From Cruorifilaria tuberocauda (lineage: Eukaryota; Nematoda; Chromadorea; Rhabditida; Onchocercidae), in assembly GCA_013365365.1 (NCBI GenBank), contig JABVXU010000232.1, forward strand, positions 1 to 64,000: a stretch of 64,000 bases of DNA, read 5' to 3'. The translations under genes and the position numbers were made by a program. The notes under the pieces were generated by a model. That model ran no database searches and was not told the DNA's origin. It saw only the letters and a program-made list of their open reading frames with translations. Position 1 is the stretch's first letter, and every line of letters begins with the position of its first letter. Below are positions 51,246 to 64,000 of this stretch, one piece after another.

Positions 51246-51357
51246 AATTATTACTATCATTACTATCATTATCACCATTATCTTCCCATTATTGTTATTA
51301 CTATCGTTATTGTTGTTACTATTGTTACTATCAGTATCGTTATTGTTATCATCGTTT
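51246..51357. repeat. Degenerate ATT/ACT trinucleotide repeat
   Basis: Repeated ATTACT, ATCATT, GTTATT and ATTGTT units run over about 110 bases. The Tyr/His/Val/Ile-rich open frame over it is an artefact. Confidence 0.8.
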
Positions 51358-53017
51358 TTCAGCCAGTGAAGCGAAAGAATTCATTGTTTAGAAAATATAT
51401 AAATCATCAAAGATAATAACGTTTCGTTGGTTCGTAAATCACTGATAGTAAATAACAATGAAAAGGAATAAACTCGTACAACTTGTTTTACCATATCTTT
51501 TGTCATCACTATTATCATCATATTCATGATAATCTTTTTACTCTCATTTCGTAATTCATTACTCCATTTTAAAAATTTAATAATATGTCTATTTCATATA
51601 TCATTCAAGTTATCAATATTTTACTTTTTTATCATAACTACGATTAAAATAGAATGTGCGATGATTTTACTAATACATGTAATTAAATATTATCAGTGAG
51701 AGATGGAATTTTTCAATCAGAATCACAAGCCGCAATCAAATCGAAGGATGAAAATAAAAATGAAGAAGATAGATAATTTGTTTATTACTATCCGTGTGAT
51801 TTTTTCTTGCTCTGTCATAAAAACTTTTTTGGTGACAGGTTTTAATTCCACCTATCTTACAACTTTAAACAGCACTTCATAATTTACTATGATAACAATC
51901 TTTCTCTTTTCTCATTTGTATCTTTATATTGTATCATTATTTTAATCAGTTAATTATCGGAAATAGATATATCGCATGAAATAATCGTAACAAACTTTAT
52001 TTTTAAGTAACCTATTTTTTATTTTAATTTTTGTGGTAATTAAAGCAGTAATTTATTATTTTTGAATTGTTTTTTTCTCAAGCGTACATTTCTTTCTTGG
52101 CAAAGTTGCTATCATTTTAAAACCAAAAAAAATATTAAAGAGAGTAAAATTTGAATTCTTTTTTCTTCAAAAATTTTTTATTATTTTGTAGTAGTAAACT
52201 GGTTTATTGAACATTTACTTAATTATTATCTTTACCTTTAAATGTTCAACTCTTTTTTCCACTTTTTAATGAATAAAATATTCCGTAAATATTTCTGAAT
52301 TAATTTTTTTTAATGTTATTAACAAATTTATTTCAGTTCTCACTGATAAATCAAATCAATGGAATTGATATGATTGTTAAGAGATTTATCAACGGGGTTT
52401 ACAGTAGTGATATCACTGAACATTATTAACAGTGATAGAATAGAGAGAGTTCATTGGATCAATCTTTCGACATGAATAATATGCTGTATGTGTAGATTTT
52501 TTGGCGTAAATTTGAAATATTTTTTTGTTTTTATCGCATTTTTTTTCAACAATTACAACATATTTCAGTTACTCTCTCGGTTATTTTTTGATTTCTAATT
52601 CAATGAATCTTACTGATAGTGATATACTTACTAATAACTAAAAACTTTAATGAAATAATTCAGAAATGTAGTTTGTTTGTGAAATGGAAGATATCAGAGG
52701 TAGGTAAGAAACAATTGAATGAATTTCGTTTCATGCAATTCTTGAATGGTATTACGATGAATAGCATTACATTACATATTCATTAATATGTTGAAGAGCT
52801 AATTTTAAGTTTTTTTTTTCAATTCGCAGTGAATTTGAAAAAATTGTTTTTACACGATTTTTCTTTTCGTTTTCAAAAATTTCAACGTTGAAAATAAATA
52901 TAATTCTTTTATTGAAATATAAGAATTTCATTGCTGTATGAAAACAGAACAATAAATGAATTTCCTTTTTCATCCATTCTTCTATTTGATGCATTTATTC
53001 CCAGTTATTGATTATAT

Positions 53018-53069
53018 CAATGATAATGATATAATGGTTATCACAATGATAATGATATAATGATTATCA
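53018..53069. repeat. 26-base tandem duplication
   Basis: The unit beginning CAATGATAATGATATAATG and ending TTATCA occurs at 53018-53043 and 53044-53069 with a single difference (GG versus GA before TTATCA). Confidence 0.85.
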
Positions 53070-55825
53070 CAGGCGAATTGCATTAATGATATAAATAATG
53101 ATGTGATTGATGATAATGATCATTATTATTATGATTAATTGAAGCGAATAATATCAGTGATTTGGCTAACATTTAAATTCAATCTTTGTTCCATTGTAGA
53201 GAGAAAAAATAAAAAATTATGGAATCCGATGCATTTCATATCGTCATACTTGGAAACGAATAATAATAGCAGCGAATTAATTACAATTTAAATTACAGGA
53301 CGAAAGAGTCTCCTACAAGTATTTAATTATTCCTGTCCTTTATTGGGAATAATTCTTTTTTTTTCTCGTGCAAAAAAGATTGATTGATATTTGACAAGAA
53401 CAGAGGAAGAAGAAGAAGAAAGAAAGGAACGGTGGATTTGCTTATTGTGGTGAATATCTCTTTTATCAGAAGTGCTCAAATTGTCATAAGGAAGTGCGAG
53501 AAAACCTATCGATTGGAATAATTATATAAACAGTTAGCAGTAGCAATGAAAATTTACACCGAAAGGTGTACGACAGCGCAAAAATTAACCATTCCCATTT
53601 ATAAGGTTAGCTTCATCTTATTTTTCACTTTTTTCTTAATGAGAAGAAAAAAAGAAAAAGAAATGGATACAAAGTAAGACGATATTTAATAAATTATCAT
53701 AACATCGAATAAGTTATCTTTCATTTCATCAAATCTAGCATGATAATTATTAACTTTTAAATAAGCCCCTAATATTTTGTATTTGCAATTTATCTTTCCA
53801 TATCTCCCCTAATAGCTATTTCTAAATAAGCATGCTTATAAATATATTATAAAGAAATGTAAGTCTATTATCACAAGAAAATCCACTTATAAATCATATT
53901 TAAATCAACAATTTATCATATCATTTATATCATTCCTAACCAGAATTTCTCCTCCTTGATGCTAAATTATCAATGTTCGATATTTCAATTTCTTCTGGAA
54001 TATATTTAAATCTAGTGTTTTGTTACTTTATCTCTAATGTAGAAGAAAGGAATTGTTTGGTGATAATCATCAAGATGTCTTAAATTCTATATCTCGATAG
54101 CTCAGGCGAAGATTGATAGCACTCTTTCTTCTTGAATCGGGAAATAAACAAGAAATCTTAATGACTAATAACTTGTGATGCTATAGACTAATTACATCAA
54201 AGCGTATTTCATCTCGATGAGATATGGGGAAATGCAGGAAATTTTAACCTCAAATAATCTTTTTTGTGAAGGTCAACAACTTGCTGATCTTATTGTCGAT
54301 AATCATTAAATTCCATTATTTACTAGAAAAAACATCGACCACTGATAACATGTATCAATAAAAAAATATTTGAGAATGCTAAATTGCTAAATTTGAATTC
54401 AGTAATTTCTCTTAATAACCGTTTAAATAATTGAATTTCTGTGAATAATTAATATATGAATTTTTTTTTAGCTTTCGCAAATTATTTCTTACTGTATTTA
54501 AAATAATTCGATCAAACTTTGATTAGATCAAATTTAATTAAAAGTGTGCATTTTATTGTTGCAAAGGATTCTTTTATTCGTTCGTTTTTTTCTAATTTCT
54601 CAAAAAATTCCACTTTTGTACAATCATTTATGACAAACAATGTCTTCATTTATTTCATATGGAAAAAACAACAAAAAGATTACAAATTCTTCTGAAAAAA
54701 AAAAGAGAACATTTTCAAACCAGTTTATCTTCTCTTCTATTTTAACATTCTTAGTTCTCTGAAAATTCTACCGATATACCATAGATATTTTCACAGTAAA
54801 ATTAAATTAATATACATGCACAGTTCAACATTGAAATAGAAGTACAGGTAAAGGTACAGGTGCAAACATACACACAAAAATAAACATCAATAAAGTTTTA
54901 CATTATAAAAAGGCATTTAAAAAAAAAAAAGTTAAAAAAACGGAAACTAAAAGGATAAATTGAAAAATTAAATAAATGATGGATGATAATTTAAATAAAT
55001 GAAACAAGAAGAATGAAATTTTTAAAAGTTGAAATAAATTTTATGATAGGATAAAATGTATTGATAAAAAGAAGTTCACATTATGAGATGTAATTTATCA
55101 ACAAGAAATAATAACTGAAGATAGGTAAGGAAGACTGTAATAAGATAAATGAAAAACGACAATTAAATTGAAACTTCAAATCAGAAAAGTGATGATCAGA
55201 TTAATTAAAAAGTAATAATATATGTAATTAGATTAGAAAATAATTGTAGTAAATGAATGGGGAAAAAATGAAATAAATAAAGTTCGTATCTTATTTAATT
55301 AATGGATATTTTTTAATGGAAGGTAATATCCATTTAAAAAAATTGACACATAAACCTAATATGTTTATAATCAGGTTAAAAAATATTCCATATTTGAAAG
55401 AGATATTAGTTTGCTTGGAGATTGTCCAATTATTATCTTTCAAAACTTACTTTTATCAAATCTTTTTTAATATAATTTTACCGTGTATTTTAATTTATTG
55501 TAAATTGCTGTAATTTACTACATAATTTTACTGTAACAGCTGTTCGGTTTATTTGAAATTCCTCAATGGAATAGATCAGCTAGCATTTTTTGCATTAGAT
55601 TCAAGACGTTTAAATCGGAATTAGAAGATTACAAATGATAGTAGCGATCAATATTAGTTAAGTTGTTTTTTTCTTTACTTTTTACTTGATGTCATTTACT
55701 TATTACACAAAAATTAAAAAAAAAAAATATTTCCATACCTGATTGGCCTTTTTCCCAATACATATTTGTTCTCATCCCTCATCTTTTTCTCTGTACGTTT
55801 TCCTTCTTATTACAATCTTTTCCCT

Positions 55826-55866
55826 TCTCTCGCTCTCCCTCTCTCTCTCTCTCTCTCTTTCTTTCC
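55826..55866. repeat. CT-rich tract
   Basis: CTCTCGCTCTCCCTCTCTCT continues into CTCTCTCTTTCTTTCCTC. The opposite strand is the GA tract type seen across the window. Confidence 0.85.
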
Positions 55867-56280
55867 TCTTTTATTATCATATCAGTAATATATAAATTGA
55901 TTATTAACATACTTATCTAACGGAATATATATATATACATTTGCAATGTCAATATTGACGTATTTATCTCGTCCTTATCATTTCCACTTGGTTTTATCAA
56001 TTGCTTTATTATTCATAATGGTGAAGGTTCTATTATTTATAAGAAGTTTATCCTTCTTAACGGTATAAAATAGTTATCAGAAAATATATTAAATTGAACC
56101 GATAACTTCCTTATTCTTCTTTACCGTTAATCCGAGAAGATACAATTTGGGAGTGATTGTTGGAGAAGTATGTAAATGGTAAAATCACTTCATTTTGGAA
56201 GAAATAGTTACGTTGGAATACCTAGTCTCGAGTTGGTTGGTGCTCAGTAAGCCACTGTTTCTAGTAATTAAACAGTCATT

Positions 56281-56306
56281 CATTTTGTACATGAAAGTAC
56301 AAAATG
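56281..56306. repeat. Perfect 10-base-pair hairpin
   Basis: CATTTTGTAC, a loop ATGAAA and GTACAAAATG form a perfect stem. It sits inside a somewhat GC-richer patch (56150-56390) whose plus-strand open frame is otherwise unsupported. Confidence 0.65.
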
Positions 56307-56840
56307 GGGGAAAGAATCACCTGGTATCGTTTATAGTAAACAGCCAAAGAAAGCCATGGCTAACAAAGAATCGCTTAAACATATAATAGATAAAGCCGAT
56401 GATAAATAAACAATCATTTAGTTGTTCTTTGAGGATCAAAATCAGTGGTAAAAGAGAGTTATTTGATATCAATCGTTTACAGTATTCTTTATTATAATGA
56501 ATTCGGATATCAAGCAGATATCACTCATCGAATCATTTGACTGAGAGTATTTGTTATAAAAGATTTCTATAACATGGATTTTACGAATAAAGTGATGTTT
56601 GATTATGCAAATGTTATTATGTTATAAAATTGTTTCCAACAAGTTGAAAATATAAGAAATTCTTTGTTGTTGATTTAACTTTCAAAAACTTTTACTCATA
56701 CATCTTTAGCATAATAAAGAAAGAAATCTCCCCCTAAAATCCCATCTATTTTCAAATGTAATTAATTGTTTGGAACTGGTAAGTTCTTGCACACTTATTA
56801 CTTTTGCAGTTTTCCATTGTCAACATTTCGTGCTCTATTT

Positions 56841-57068
56841 TCAAGCCATGTTTTTTTTCTTGGCATTCTCAACTTGTCGAGTGGTAGTGAGAGTAACATC
56901 AAAAAATCTGTGATGACAGATTTCACTCGTGTCAACTGATGCTATTGTCTGGCTAACATTCAAGCTTATCAGCTTGCCTGACGGTACGCTGAGGATATCA
57001 ACGGATGCATCAAGTGCACCAATGCATCCGATCTTAACATTACTTAGCAGCTGGTATTTAAAGTGCAT
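56841..57068 (-). other. Compositionally odd open frame, possibly a gene remnant
   Basis: A 75-codon minus-strand frame with balanced, protein-like composition includes KIGCIGALDASVDILSVPSG and EICHHRFFDVTLTTTRQVEN. It is far less AT-rich than anything within several kilobases. The plus strand is also open (MSTDAIVWLTFKLISLPDGT). I see no clear acceptor or partner exon, and I do not recognise the protein. It could be an exon, a processed pseudogene fragment or laterally acquired DNA. Confidence 0.35.
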
Positions 57069-60000
57069 GATGAGTTATACTTTGAATTATTGTTGCTCAG
57101 CTTATGATTCCTTGTTTCACAAGTAATATTGCATCATTCTTTCAACGTTTTCTTTTAATTTCTGACAGAAATGCATTTTCGAAATTTTGATTTCAAACTG
57201 CAAAATTCTTTTGTTTACCTTGAATGTTAAAATATTGAGCAAACTTGTACTTTGCAACTTCTTTCGTTAGCATTTTGTACATCCTTTTGATCGATGCTTA
57301 CAATTTAACTTCATCGAGGATATAAGTTCAATTACTTAGGTGGAAAGAAGTTCTTTTCACAATGTGCTATTTCAATTAAAATGTTCGAAGTGTTCTAAAA
57401 ATAATTACCTCAACAGGAAACTTGACAAACCATCAGTTCAAATTTTGATAAGTGTTTTCTAAAAATGTTAAATTACTACATTGCACCTGATAACTATTTC
57501 ATATTATCTATAACTCATTTCCAGTAAAATAATATTTCATTTTCACTTCATAATTACTATTCATTGCATTTTGCTTATTTCTATAGCAGAGCTTTCGTTA
57601 AAATTGAACGATTTTAGAAGTGTTAAAAAAGGAAAAATTTTATAATTTATAAAATTTGTTCTTTGCGCTTATTTAAACGTCATTATCTTCGATTTCCATA
57701 CTCAAAATAATAAATGCGCGAAAAAAATGAAAGTTGAGAATGTACCCAAAACATTATTTATTTTTTAAATTACAACATTCTCACTGTAAAAAGTTCTCTT
57801 TTTCAATTTTTTGCAATTTCAAAGTTCTCATTTCTTCTGCAGCCATGAAAAATGGCCTCTAAACGAAGATTAAAATGAATGAAAATGGAAAGAAATAAAA
57901 TTAAATTATATTGAAGGAATAATGAATATTCCGAAATTTATCTTCATTTCTATCACAAAAAGCTAACTTTACATTGACTTTTTTAAGCTGCCTAAAAGAT
58001 GAAATACGTGGCTTCAAATGGCAATTTTTAAGCATAAAAGGATCATAAAAATAAAGGGTCCAAATTATTGTTGGCTAAAATTTCATTAGCTTAAAAGATT
58101 CTGTCAACTCATTTTCTTCGTTGACTTTAGAATTTGAAGAGCTCGGTTTTAAACAAAGAAAAAAACCTGTAGTAGGAGAATACATTATTGGATAATTTTT
58201 TCTGTTTCCACTTTTTTAGCTTAGCTGATTTCATTTTTCAATTGCATTTTCAACATTTCTTATAATTAATATGATAATATTAATTTTCATTTATATTTTT
58301 CAAAAAGTTTTCGTGTTTGATTCGGACCTTTCTCGTAATGAATTGTTTTTTGTTTTCTCATTCATTGCTGATTGCAGCTATCATATATTTTTTTCTCTTT
58401 CATTTCTATCTCTTCTTCAGGAAATTAAGTTTTTTTCTTTTTTCTCTCAGATCGAGATTCATTTAATACTATACCATGCTAGTTTATTACTTTCAGTTTA
58501 GCTTCATTCGCTCTTTTTGTTTCTTGATATTAGCAAAAAAATCACAAAATGATGTATTTCAATTCTAAGCGTAGAAAGAAAATAATTTAATACTTCGGTA
58601 ATTTCTTGATATTTTATTGCATGATATATCATTTGTATTATCATTTTTAAGATGATTGAAATGAAAAATCGAATAGATTTACTTTCTCAAAAAGGAAATT
58701 TTTGACAGAATTTCTTGATATTGGACAGAATTAATAGCTCTGAAAAGATGCTTCCGATTTTTTTCGCATACTTGAAATAGTGTAATTTACTGCTAGAGGA
58801 AGTGAAGATAGGCGGAACGTAAAGATCATTAATTCATTGAAGTCAGAAAATAAAGCTTAACTGGCAAAGACATTTTAACAACTTAATTTCTCATCATCTT
58901 TTATTTAACTTAACTTAATGAAGTTCTCAGTTTTAAGAACTTTCAAATAGACGGGAAAACAATGAAGATATTTTGCAAAAATGTGAAAGAAAATGCTCTA
59001 ATTGCTCAAACTCACAGTTCAAATACCAGTTGAACTCTTTTTAAATAATTTATGCAATTCATATTATTTTTCCCTTCGTTTACTCTTAATCTTCTTGAAA
59101 TATTAATTAATAGATCAAATAGACTGAAAATCATAATAATACCATATTGGCAGTTATGTTGTTTTAAAGTAAAGTTATCAGGATCATTTAATAGAGTAAA
59201 TTTGGAAGTCTAAATTTTCGACCCATCTTGAAATCAATTTTTTTTTGAAAAATAATCTCCAGTTATTTTATGATTATTTCGGTCCAATCAATATAATTAA
59301 ATTTAATGAAAATTTTATTCTTATTATTTATTCCCAAAATCTCTCCTATTTTTACATTTTGTACTCATTTTCACTTGCTTAAATACTCAAAATAATAAAT
59401 GATTGCTTAAGTTATTGAGATATTTAAATTTCCAAATTGTTGAAGAAAATTTTCAAACAGAATCCATTCATTTTTATTAATAAACAATTTAGAAAATTTT
59501 TGTTAATTTTAAACACCAAAATGAATTGTTGAAATTTCTGACAATTTCTGACACTAATAAAAATATTAAATTGATATGATTTTTGAAAATTACAATCACG
59601 AATTAAAAATGGAAGAATTTATGCCTGTGATAATTGAGATATTTTTTGCATCTATGAATTTTATTTAATTTCGATATAAATCTGAAGGATTAAAAATTAT
59701 CTTCTGAAGCAGTTGAAAGCAATCATTTCTTTCATGACGCCTATCACTGATATTGTTTTGCCATATTCATTCTTCCTGAATATGATAGGATTGATGTAAG
59801 CTTCTTTTTTCTTTCCTTTTTAAACCTTTCAATCTTCGATTTTTGTTTTATGTTGCATTTATTTGTTAAAAAAATAGAATTGAAACGATTAATGTTATTA
59901 GAAGTTTCTAAATTATTAAAATTATCAGTAAATGAGTAGTCGGTATCAGTGTGTTCAGTTCATTTCATTTCTCTTGTTATTGCTTCGTAATTGTTAAATA

Positions 60001-60704
60001 GTTTTGTTTAATAGGTTTTTTTTATAAATGAAAAAGAAAAGAAACAACAAAGAAAAAAGAAAGAAGACGTCATTCGTTAATTGATCACGAAAGATCACGT
60101 GAGATCATAGAAGCGCTGTGATAGCATTCAAGTTTAGTGTGCTTATCATGAAGCTATTTTGACTTACGAAAATAATAAAAGAAAGTGATGAGTATTGCAA
60201 TACAATCCACTGATAGTTTATTCCGTAAATATTACTATACCTTTATTTTTTTTAATTTAATCGATATAAAAAATAATTTTCGCCTCTATTATGTAATGCA
60301 TTTAGCTATTCTTAAAAATGAAATTGAAAAAGGATGTAATAATATGTGGAAACGAAGGCATTTTTTTAATTATAAATTAAATGCTATATGCTTTTTTTTA
60401 TTAAAATTTATAGAAGAAATTGAACAGTTATTGTGAATATATGGTGCATTCGATTACTTTAATTAAATCATTGATTAGGATGGAAATTCTAAGTTTATTT
60501 TTAGCATTGGAAGTTAATTTTACCAAAGTAAATTAATTTCTTAGTCAATTTAAATAATAGCACGAAATCAGCACTTTCTTGCACGAAAATTAAGGAAATA
60601 CATAGGGAGTATTTCTCCAAATTTTGAGAGCAAAAAAAGAACATTTGGCATATTTTTACGATTATTTCGTTCATATTGAATATTGATGTTAGAAAATAGG
60701 AAAG

Positions 60705-60756
60705 TAGGTAGATGGATAGATAAATAGGTAGATAGATAGATAGAGAGAGAGAGAGA
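60705..60756. repeat. GATA/GGTA tetranucleotide repeat grading into a GA tract
   Basis: TAGGTAGATGGATAGATAAA is followed by repeated GATA units and then GAGAGAGAGAGA. Confidence 0.85.
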
Positions 60757-62420
60757 TCTGGATCATGAGTTTTTTTCTTCCAAATTCATGGATAAAATTC
60801 ATCAAATATTTTGCAATGTATTTGAAAACTATGGTAATTTGAAAAAAAAGTTGCTTTAATTATAAATGAATTTGTTTATTCGATATATAATGTAATATTT
60901 GCCTTGTTTAAGACAATAATAATAATAAAATTTATGCTTGGATCATCGATTTTGGAATTATGGATAACTGTCGCTAATTAACTATTTCGGATAATTATCA
61001 ATATAATCTCTTCTTTTGAGGAGAAAGAGAGAGAGAGAAAGAACAAGGAAGTGGATAAATATGTTCCTTTCCTTTCTTTTCGTTAGTACTTTGAAAGAAA
61101 TGATTCTTCATTGTGTAATAGAAGACGAGATAGTGTGATATTTTATCTTTTCTCAAAGGGGCAATTTTTGAATACTTCAATGGATTTGTCGTCTTTTCAA
61201 TTTTGCTATGAGCAGTTAGTTACTGCCACCTATAGGTTTACTTACGTTTATATTTTGCAGATTCTTCCAATTTACATCACAAATACTTGCAGATCAAGAA
61301 TATTTATTAGCTTAACATTCTTCATGCAAGTTGTCATTAGTAGATGATGGATACTCATTATAGTAGATGATGAATACGGAAGAAGTAAGGAGATGAAAGA
61401 TTTTGAGCATCAAAAAAAAGGGAAATTTAAATGAATTATAACAATTCTTTTACCTCTTCTGGTTATTTTGCATTTATTGATTGTTAATTATTAAATCAAA
61501 TTTATTTTTCATAAAAAATCACAAGAGATATATCTTTCTATATCAAACAATAATTGTGCTGCCATCGTGCCTTGATCGCTTTCTACTTCTCACTCTACTA
61601 ATTTTCCATTTCAGCTAAAAAGGAGAAAGAAATAAAAATGTTCATGCCCGGCTTTTTGAGAAGTTATTATAATAGATATAAAGTTTAACTTTGTTGGGTA
61701 AAGTTATTACTGTCATTAACATTAGAACAATGAAACTTTTATCATGAATTGAAAACGCGTAACTCAATAGAACTACGGAATACGCATGTAATTATTTGAA
61801 ATAGAGTGTTTCTATTCAGAAAGGGATGTAAATTTCATATATATCATGCCTATCTTATCATATAAATTTATCAAACAATATCAACGATTAGGTTAGGAAA
61901 CCGCGAGAAAGAAATATATTAAAGAGAAAGAATAAAAACTAACACATATTTATTTCTAACTTAATCAGTAATATCTATGAAAGTATCATTTCATCAATTT
62001 TCTTTTATTCGACAATAATTGAATTTTCCTCTCTCCACTAGTTTGAAGATTTTTTTTGCATTCTTTATTCTTGCCACAATTTTTAATTCAATTTATACAA
62101 CTGAAAGAAAAAGGGAAAACAAAGTATATTGATGTTCTTTTCAGATGCAACGAAGTTTAGTTTTGCTAATAATATATTCAAAAATTTCTAATCAAGAAAA
62201 TTTTGCTTGTAAAAAGTCATTTTGAATATGGTTTACAAAAGATGCATTGTAAATAAAACTAATGCCTGCAATTCTCATCAATATATAATAAAACTTTCTA
62301 TTGCTTTGCAATTCTCGTTTGTTATCCAATTTTCTTTTTTAAAGCGATAAAGAGATGTTTCTTTGAGCTATCAGTTGTTCATAAGTAAGAAATGAGGCCA
62401 GTTATAATAAATTTCACTAA

Positions 62421-62428
62421 ATTTTCAG
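62421..62428 (+). promoter_or_regulatory. Splice acceptor just upstream of the Kv start codon
   Basis: ATTTTCAG ends six bases before the ATG at 62435. This spacing is typical of a nematode spliced-leader acceptor, though an upstream 5' untranslated exon joined in cis would look the same. Confidence 0.5.
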
Positions 62429-62434
62429 CTTTAA

Positions 62435-63464
62435 ATGGACTGTGAACATCGTGTCATATTGAATGTTGGCGGAATTCGACACGAAACATATACTCATGTA
62501 CTGAAAAAAATTCCAGCCACAAGGCTCTCTCGGTCATTTTTTAATCTGCCTCACAAATTATGTAAATGGAATAAAATTTAGGCGTTACGATTTTTAAAAC
62601 GAATTTTCGATTTTTGGTTCAGGTAAAATATAGGAATCAGTGAAATTTTTAAATTTCCAAATTTTTTTTAAATATCAAATTTAATTTTTCAGACTAACAC
62701 CAAATTTGGCGAATTATGATCCTGTGTTAAATGAATATTTTTTTGATCGGCATCCTGGTGTTTTTTCAATGATTTTGAATTATTATCGAACAGGTGAACA
62801 GTTTTTTCTCTAAAGAATATGGATTTAGAAAAGTGTTCACAAAATTTTATGATTTTTTTTCGGTTCCTGAATTTTTAATTAACTAACTATTTGATTGCTA
62901 GGAAAATTACATTATCCAACAAATGTTTGTGGTCCATTATTCGAGGATGAATTGGAATTCTGGGGTTTAGATGCAAATCAGGTTGAACCCTGCTGCTGGA
63001 TGACATATACACAGCATCGGTAATGATTCCCGGAATTTATAATAAACATTGCTACAGTTCTGTTGTTAATTTTGAATATAGCTTTTCCTAACTTATAAAT
63101 TGAAAAAATTTTTATCACATATTGTATGAAATGTAGGAAACCTGATATCCTAAACGATATAGCATTAATTTCATAATGAGATTTTACATCGAAAAAAAAT
63201 ATATCTGCAAGAAAAAGGAAGAGCTTATAGCTTTATCTCAATTATCAAATTGTCAAATGTTTAAAAGGATTTAGAGATACCCAAGAAACGTTGGCTGTTA
63301 TCGAAGGTTTAGACTTGGACACCGAACCACCAACTCAAGAAGAAACAGCGAAAAAATTTGGTTGGGAAGATGATTATTATTCAGGCAATTTATCAAAATG
63401 GCAACAATTAAAGCCAAGAATATGGGCTTTATTTGATGAGCCTTGGTCTTCACAGTATGCTAAG
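62435..63464 (+). CDS. Shaw/Kv3-type voltage-gated potassium channel, N-terminal part
   Basis: Four exons (62435-62532, 62693-62793, 62902-63019, 63275-63464) splice in phase to 169 residues, and the gene continues past the window. All of this is the cytoplasmic T1 tetramerisation domain and its linker. It reads [14 protein letters not shown], then [29 protein letters not shown] and [20 protein letters not shown]. It then reaches [20 protein letters not shown]. The zinc site HX5CX20CC is intact (His70, Cys76, Cys97, Cys98), which separates Kv2-Kv4 from Shaker. [27 protein letters not shown] and [18 protein letters not shown] are Shaw-like and lead towards S1. In C. elegans the closest family is EGL-36 and the SHW proteins, but which paralogue this is cannot be told from T1 alone. 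These channels give fast, high-threshold potassium currents in muscle and neurons. Confidence 0.93.
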
Positions 63465-64000
63465 GTAAATTAAATTTATGTATGAAATTTAGGTAACTTT
63501 ATAAATTTCAAATAAATAAACAAAAAATATGCCATATGAGAAGTATTTATGAAACAAACCTAGGTTTGCTCAAAAAGTAAGTAAAACTATTTTCTACTTT
63601 TGGGAATTTCATTCAGTTACTTTTCCCATTTGAATCATTTCTTAAATAATTGCAAATATCAATTAGTATTCTTTGTACGCTAATTCTTGTGTGGTTTGGT
63701 AATTTAGTTAGTAGTAGTAGTTGTAGTAATAGAAGTATGATTATTGTTGTTTGTTTCCCCAAGGATTGCATTTCATTTGCATGTTTCAGTTGTCTAGTGA
63801 AGCTTTAAGCATGCCGCATAATTTATTGAAAGCTTACTCGAACTAATCCCCAATTAAAAACTTTCAAATGCAGAAAAGATAGTTTAAATAAGTGTTAAGA
63901 ACTTTGAATTTTATTTGGATCACAAAATTTGCTCAAATTTATTTCATGAGATTATTAAAAGGTATTAAATAACAATTATTTGAGTGTTTCTGCTTTGCAT
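63465..64000 (+). other. Intron of the Kv channel gene running off the window
   Basis: Starts with the donor AAG|gtaaat. No S1-containing exon is seen before the window ends. A short GTA-type repeat (TAGTAGTAGTAGTTGTAG) lies near 63708-63726. Confidence 0.6.

Larger units (their letters stand above)
49257..56840. other. Gene-poor, microsatellite-rich DNA
   Basis: No convincing exon was found. It contains CA, CAT, ATT/ACT, TA and CT tracts (listed separately), a 26-base tandem duplication at 53018-53069 and a hairpin at 56281-56306. Open frames at 51174-51416, 52767-52994, 55316-55513 and 56195-56386 lack splice or start support. Confidence 0.45.
57069..62428. other. AT-rich intergenic DNA upstream of the Kv channel gene
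   Basis: No coding island was accepted. A GATA-type tract lies at 60705-60756 and a GA tract at about 61018-61041. Open frames at 58271-58501, 60185-60436 and 61111-61347 are AT-driven and hydrophobic. The Kv promoter is presumably here. Confidence 0.45.

Noticed and set aside
1..64000. CRISPR array, operon or bacterial gene cluster
   Set aside because: The genes have introns and eukaryotic signals. No regularly spaced repeats with unique spacers were seen.

Overview
The window looks like a nematode nuclear chromosome, probably a spirurid or filarial species. The reasons are strongly AT-rich intergenic DNA, introns with TTTCAG or TTTTCAG acceptors and GTAAGT/GTGAGT-like donors, a cuticlin (a nematode-specific cuticle family), a nematode-type globin and possible spliced-leader acceptors just upstream of two start codons. 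Genes are sparse and made of small exons (58-311 bases) that stand out as GC-richer islands. Simple-sequence tracts are common.

Layout: (1) 1-2.3 kb, two exons of an unrecognised minus-strand gene. (2) 8.3-10.0 kb, a complete three-exon plus-strand gene for a METTL2-type tRNA 3-methylcytidine methyltransferase. It converges on the last two exons of an unrecognised minus-strand gene (10.26-11.16 kb). A degenerate tRNA-Ser(GCU)-like sequence lies at 11.4-11.5 kb. (3) 14.9-17.1 kb, a complete five-exon minus-strand cuticlin of the CUT-1 type, followed upstream by large CA and TTG microsatellites. (4) 22.5-26.4 kb, a complete five-exon minus-strand globin whose protein starts Met-Gly-Asn, as for N-myristoylation. 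(5) 30.06-30.39 kb, a retroviral-type LTR with an adjoining primer-binding-like site on the minus strand, with no surviving internal coding region. (6) 31.7-34.8 kb, a plus-strand gene for an unrecognised secreted or type I membrane protein with an internal furin-like site. Its last splice is ambiguous. (7) 36.15 kb, the terminal exon of another unrecognised minus-strand gene. (8) 37-62 kb, mostly gene-poor, with weak candidate exons at 37.2, 40.8, 42.1 and 48-49.3 kb, many microsatellites, small hairpins and one compositionally odd reading frame at 56.9 kb. (9) 62.4 kb to the window edge, the first four exons of a Shaw/Kv3-type voltage-gated potassium channel.

The genes do not form a pathway. 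They cover RNA modification, cuticle structure, heme-protein chemistry and excitability. Exon joins were chosen so that splice signals and codon phases agree. For METTL2, the cuticlin, the globin and the Kv channel every join is in phase. No complete system that I could call new was found. The best candidates for novelty are the membrane-protein gene at 31.7-34.8 kb and the unassigned exons at 1.4-2.3, 10.3-11.2 and 36.2 kb.
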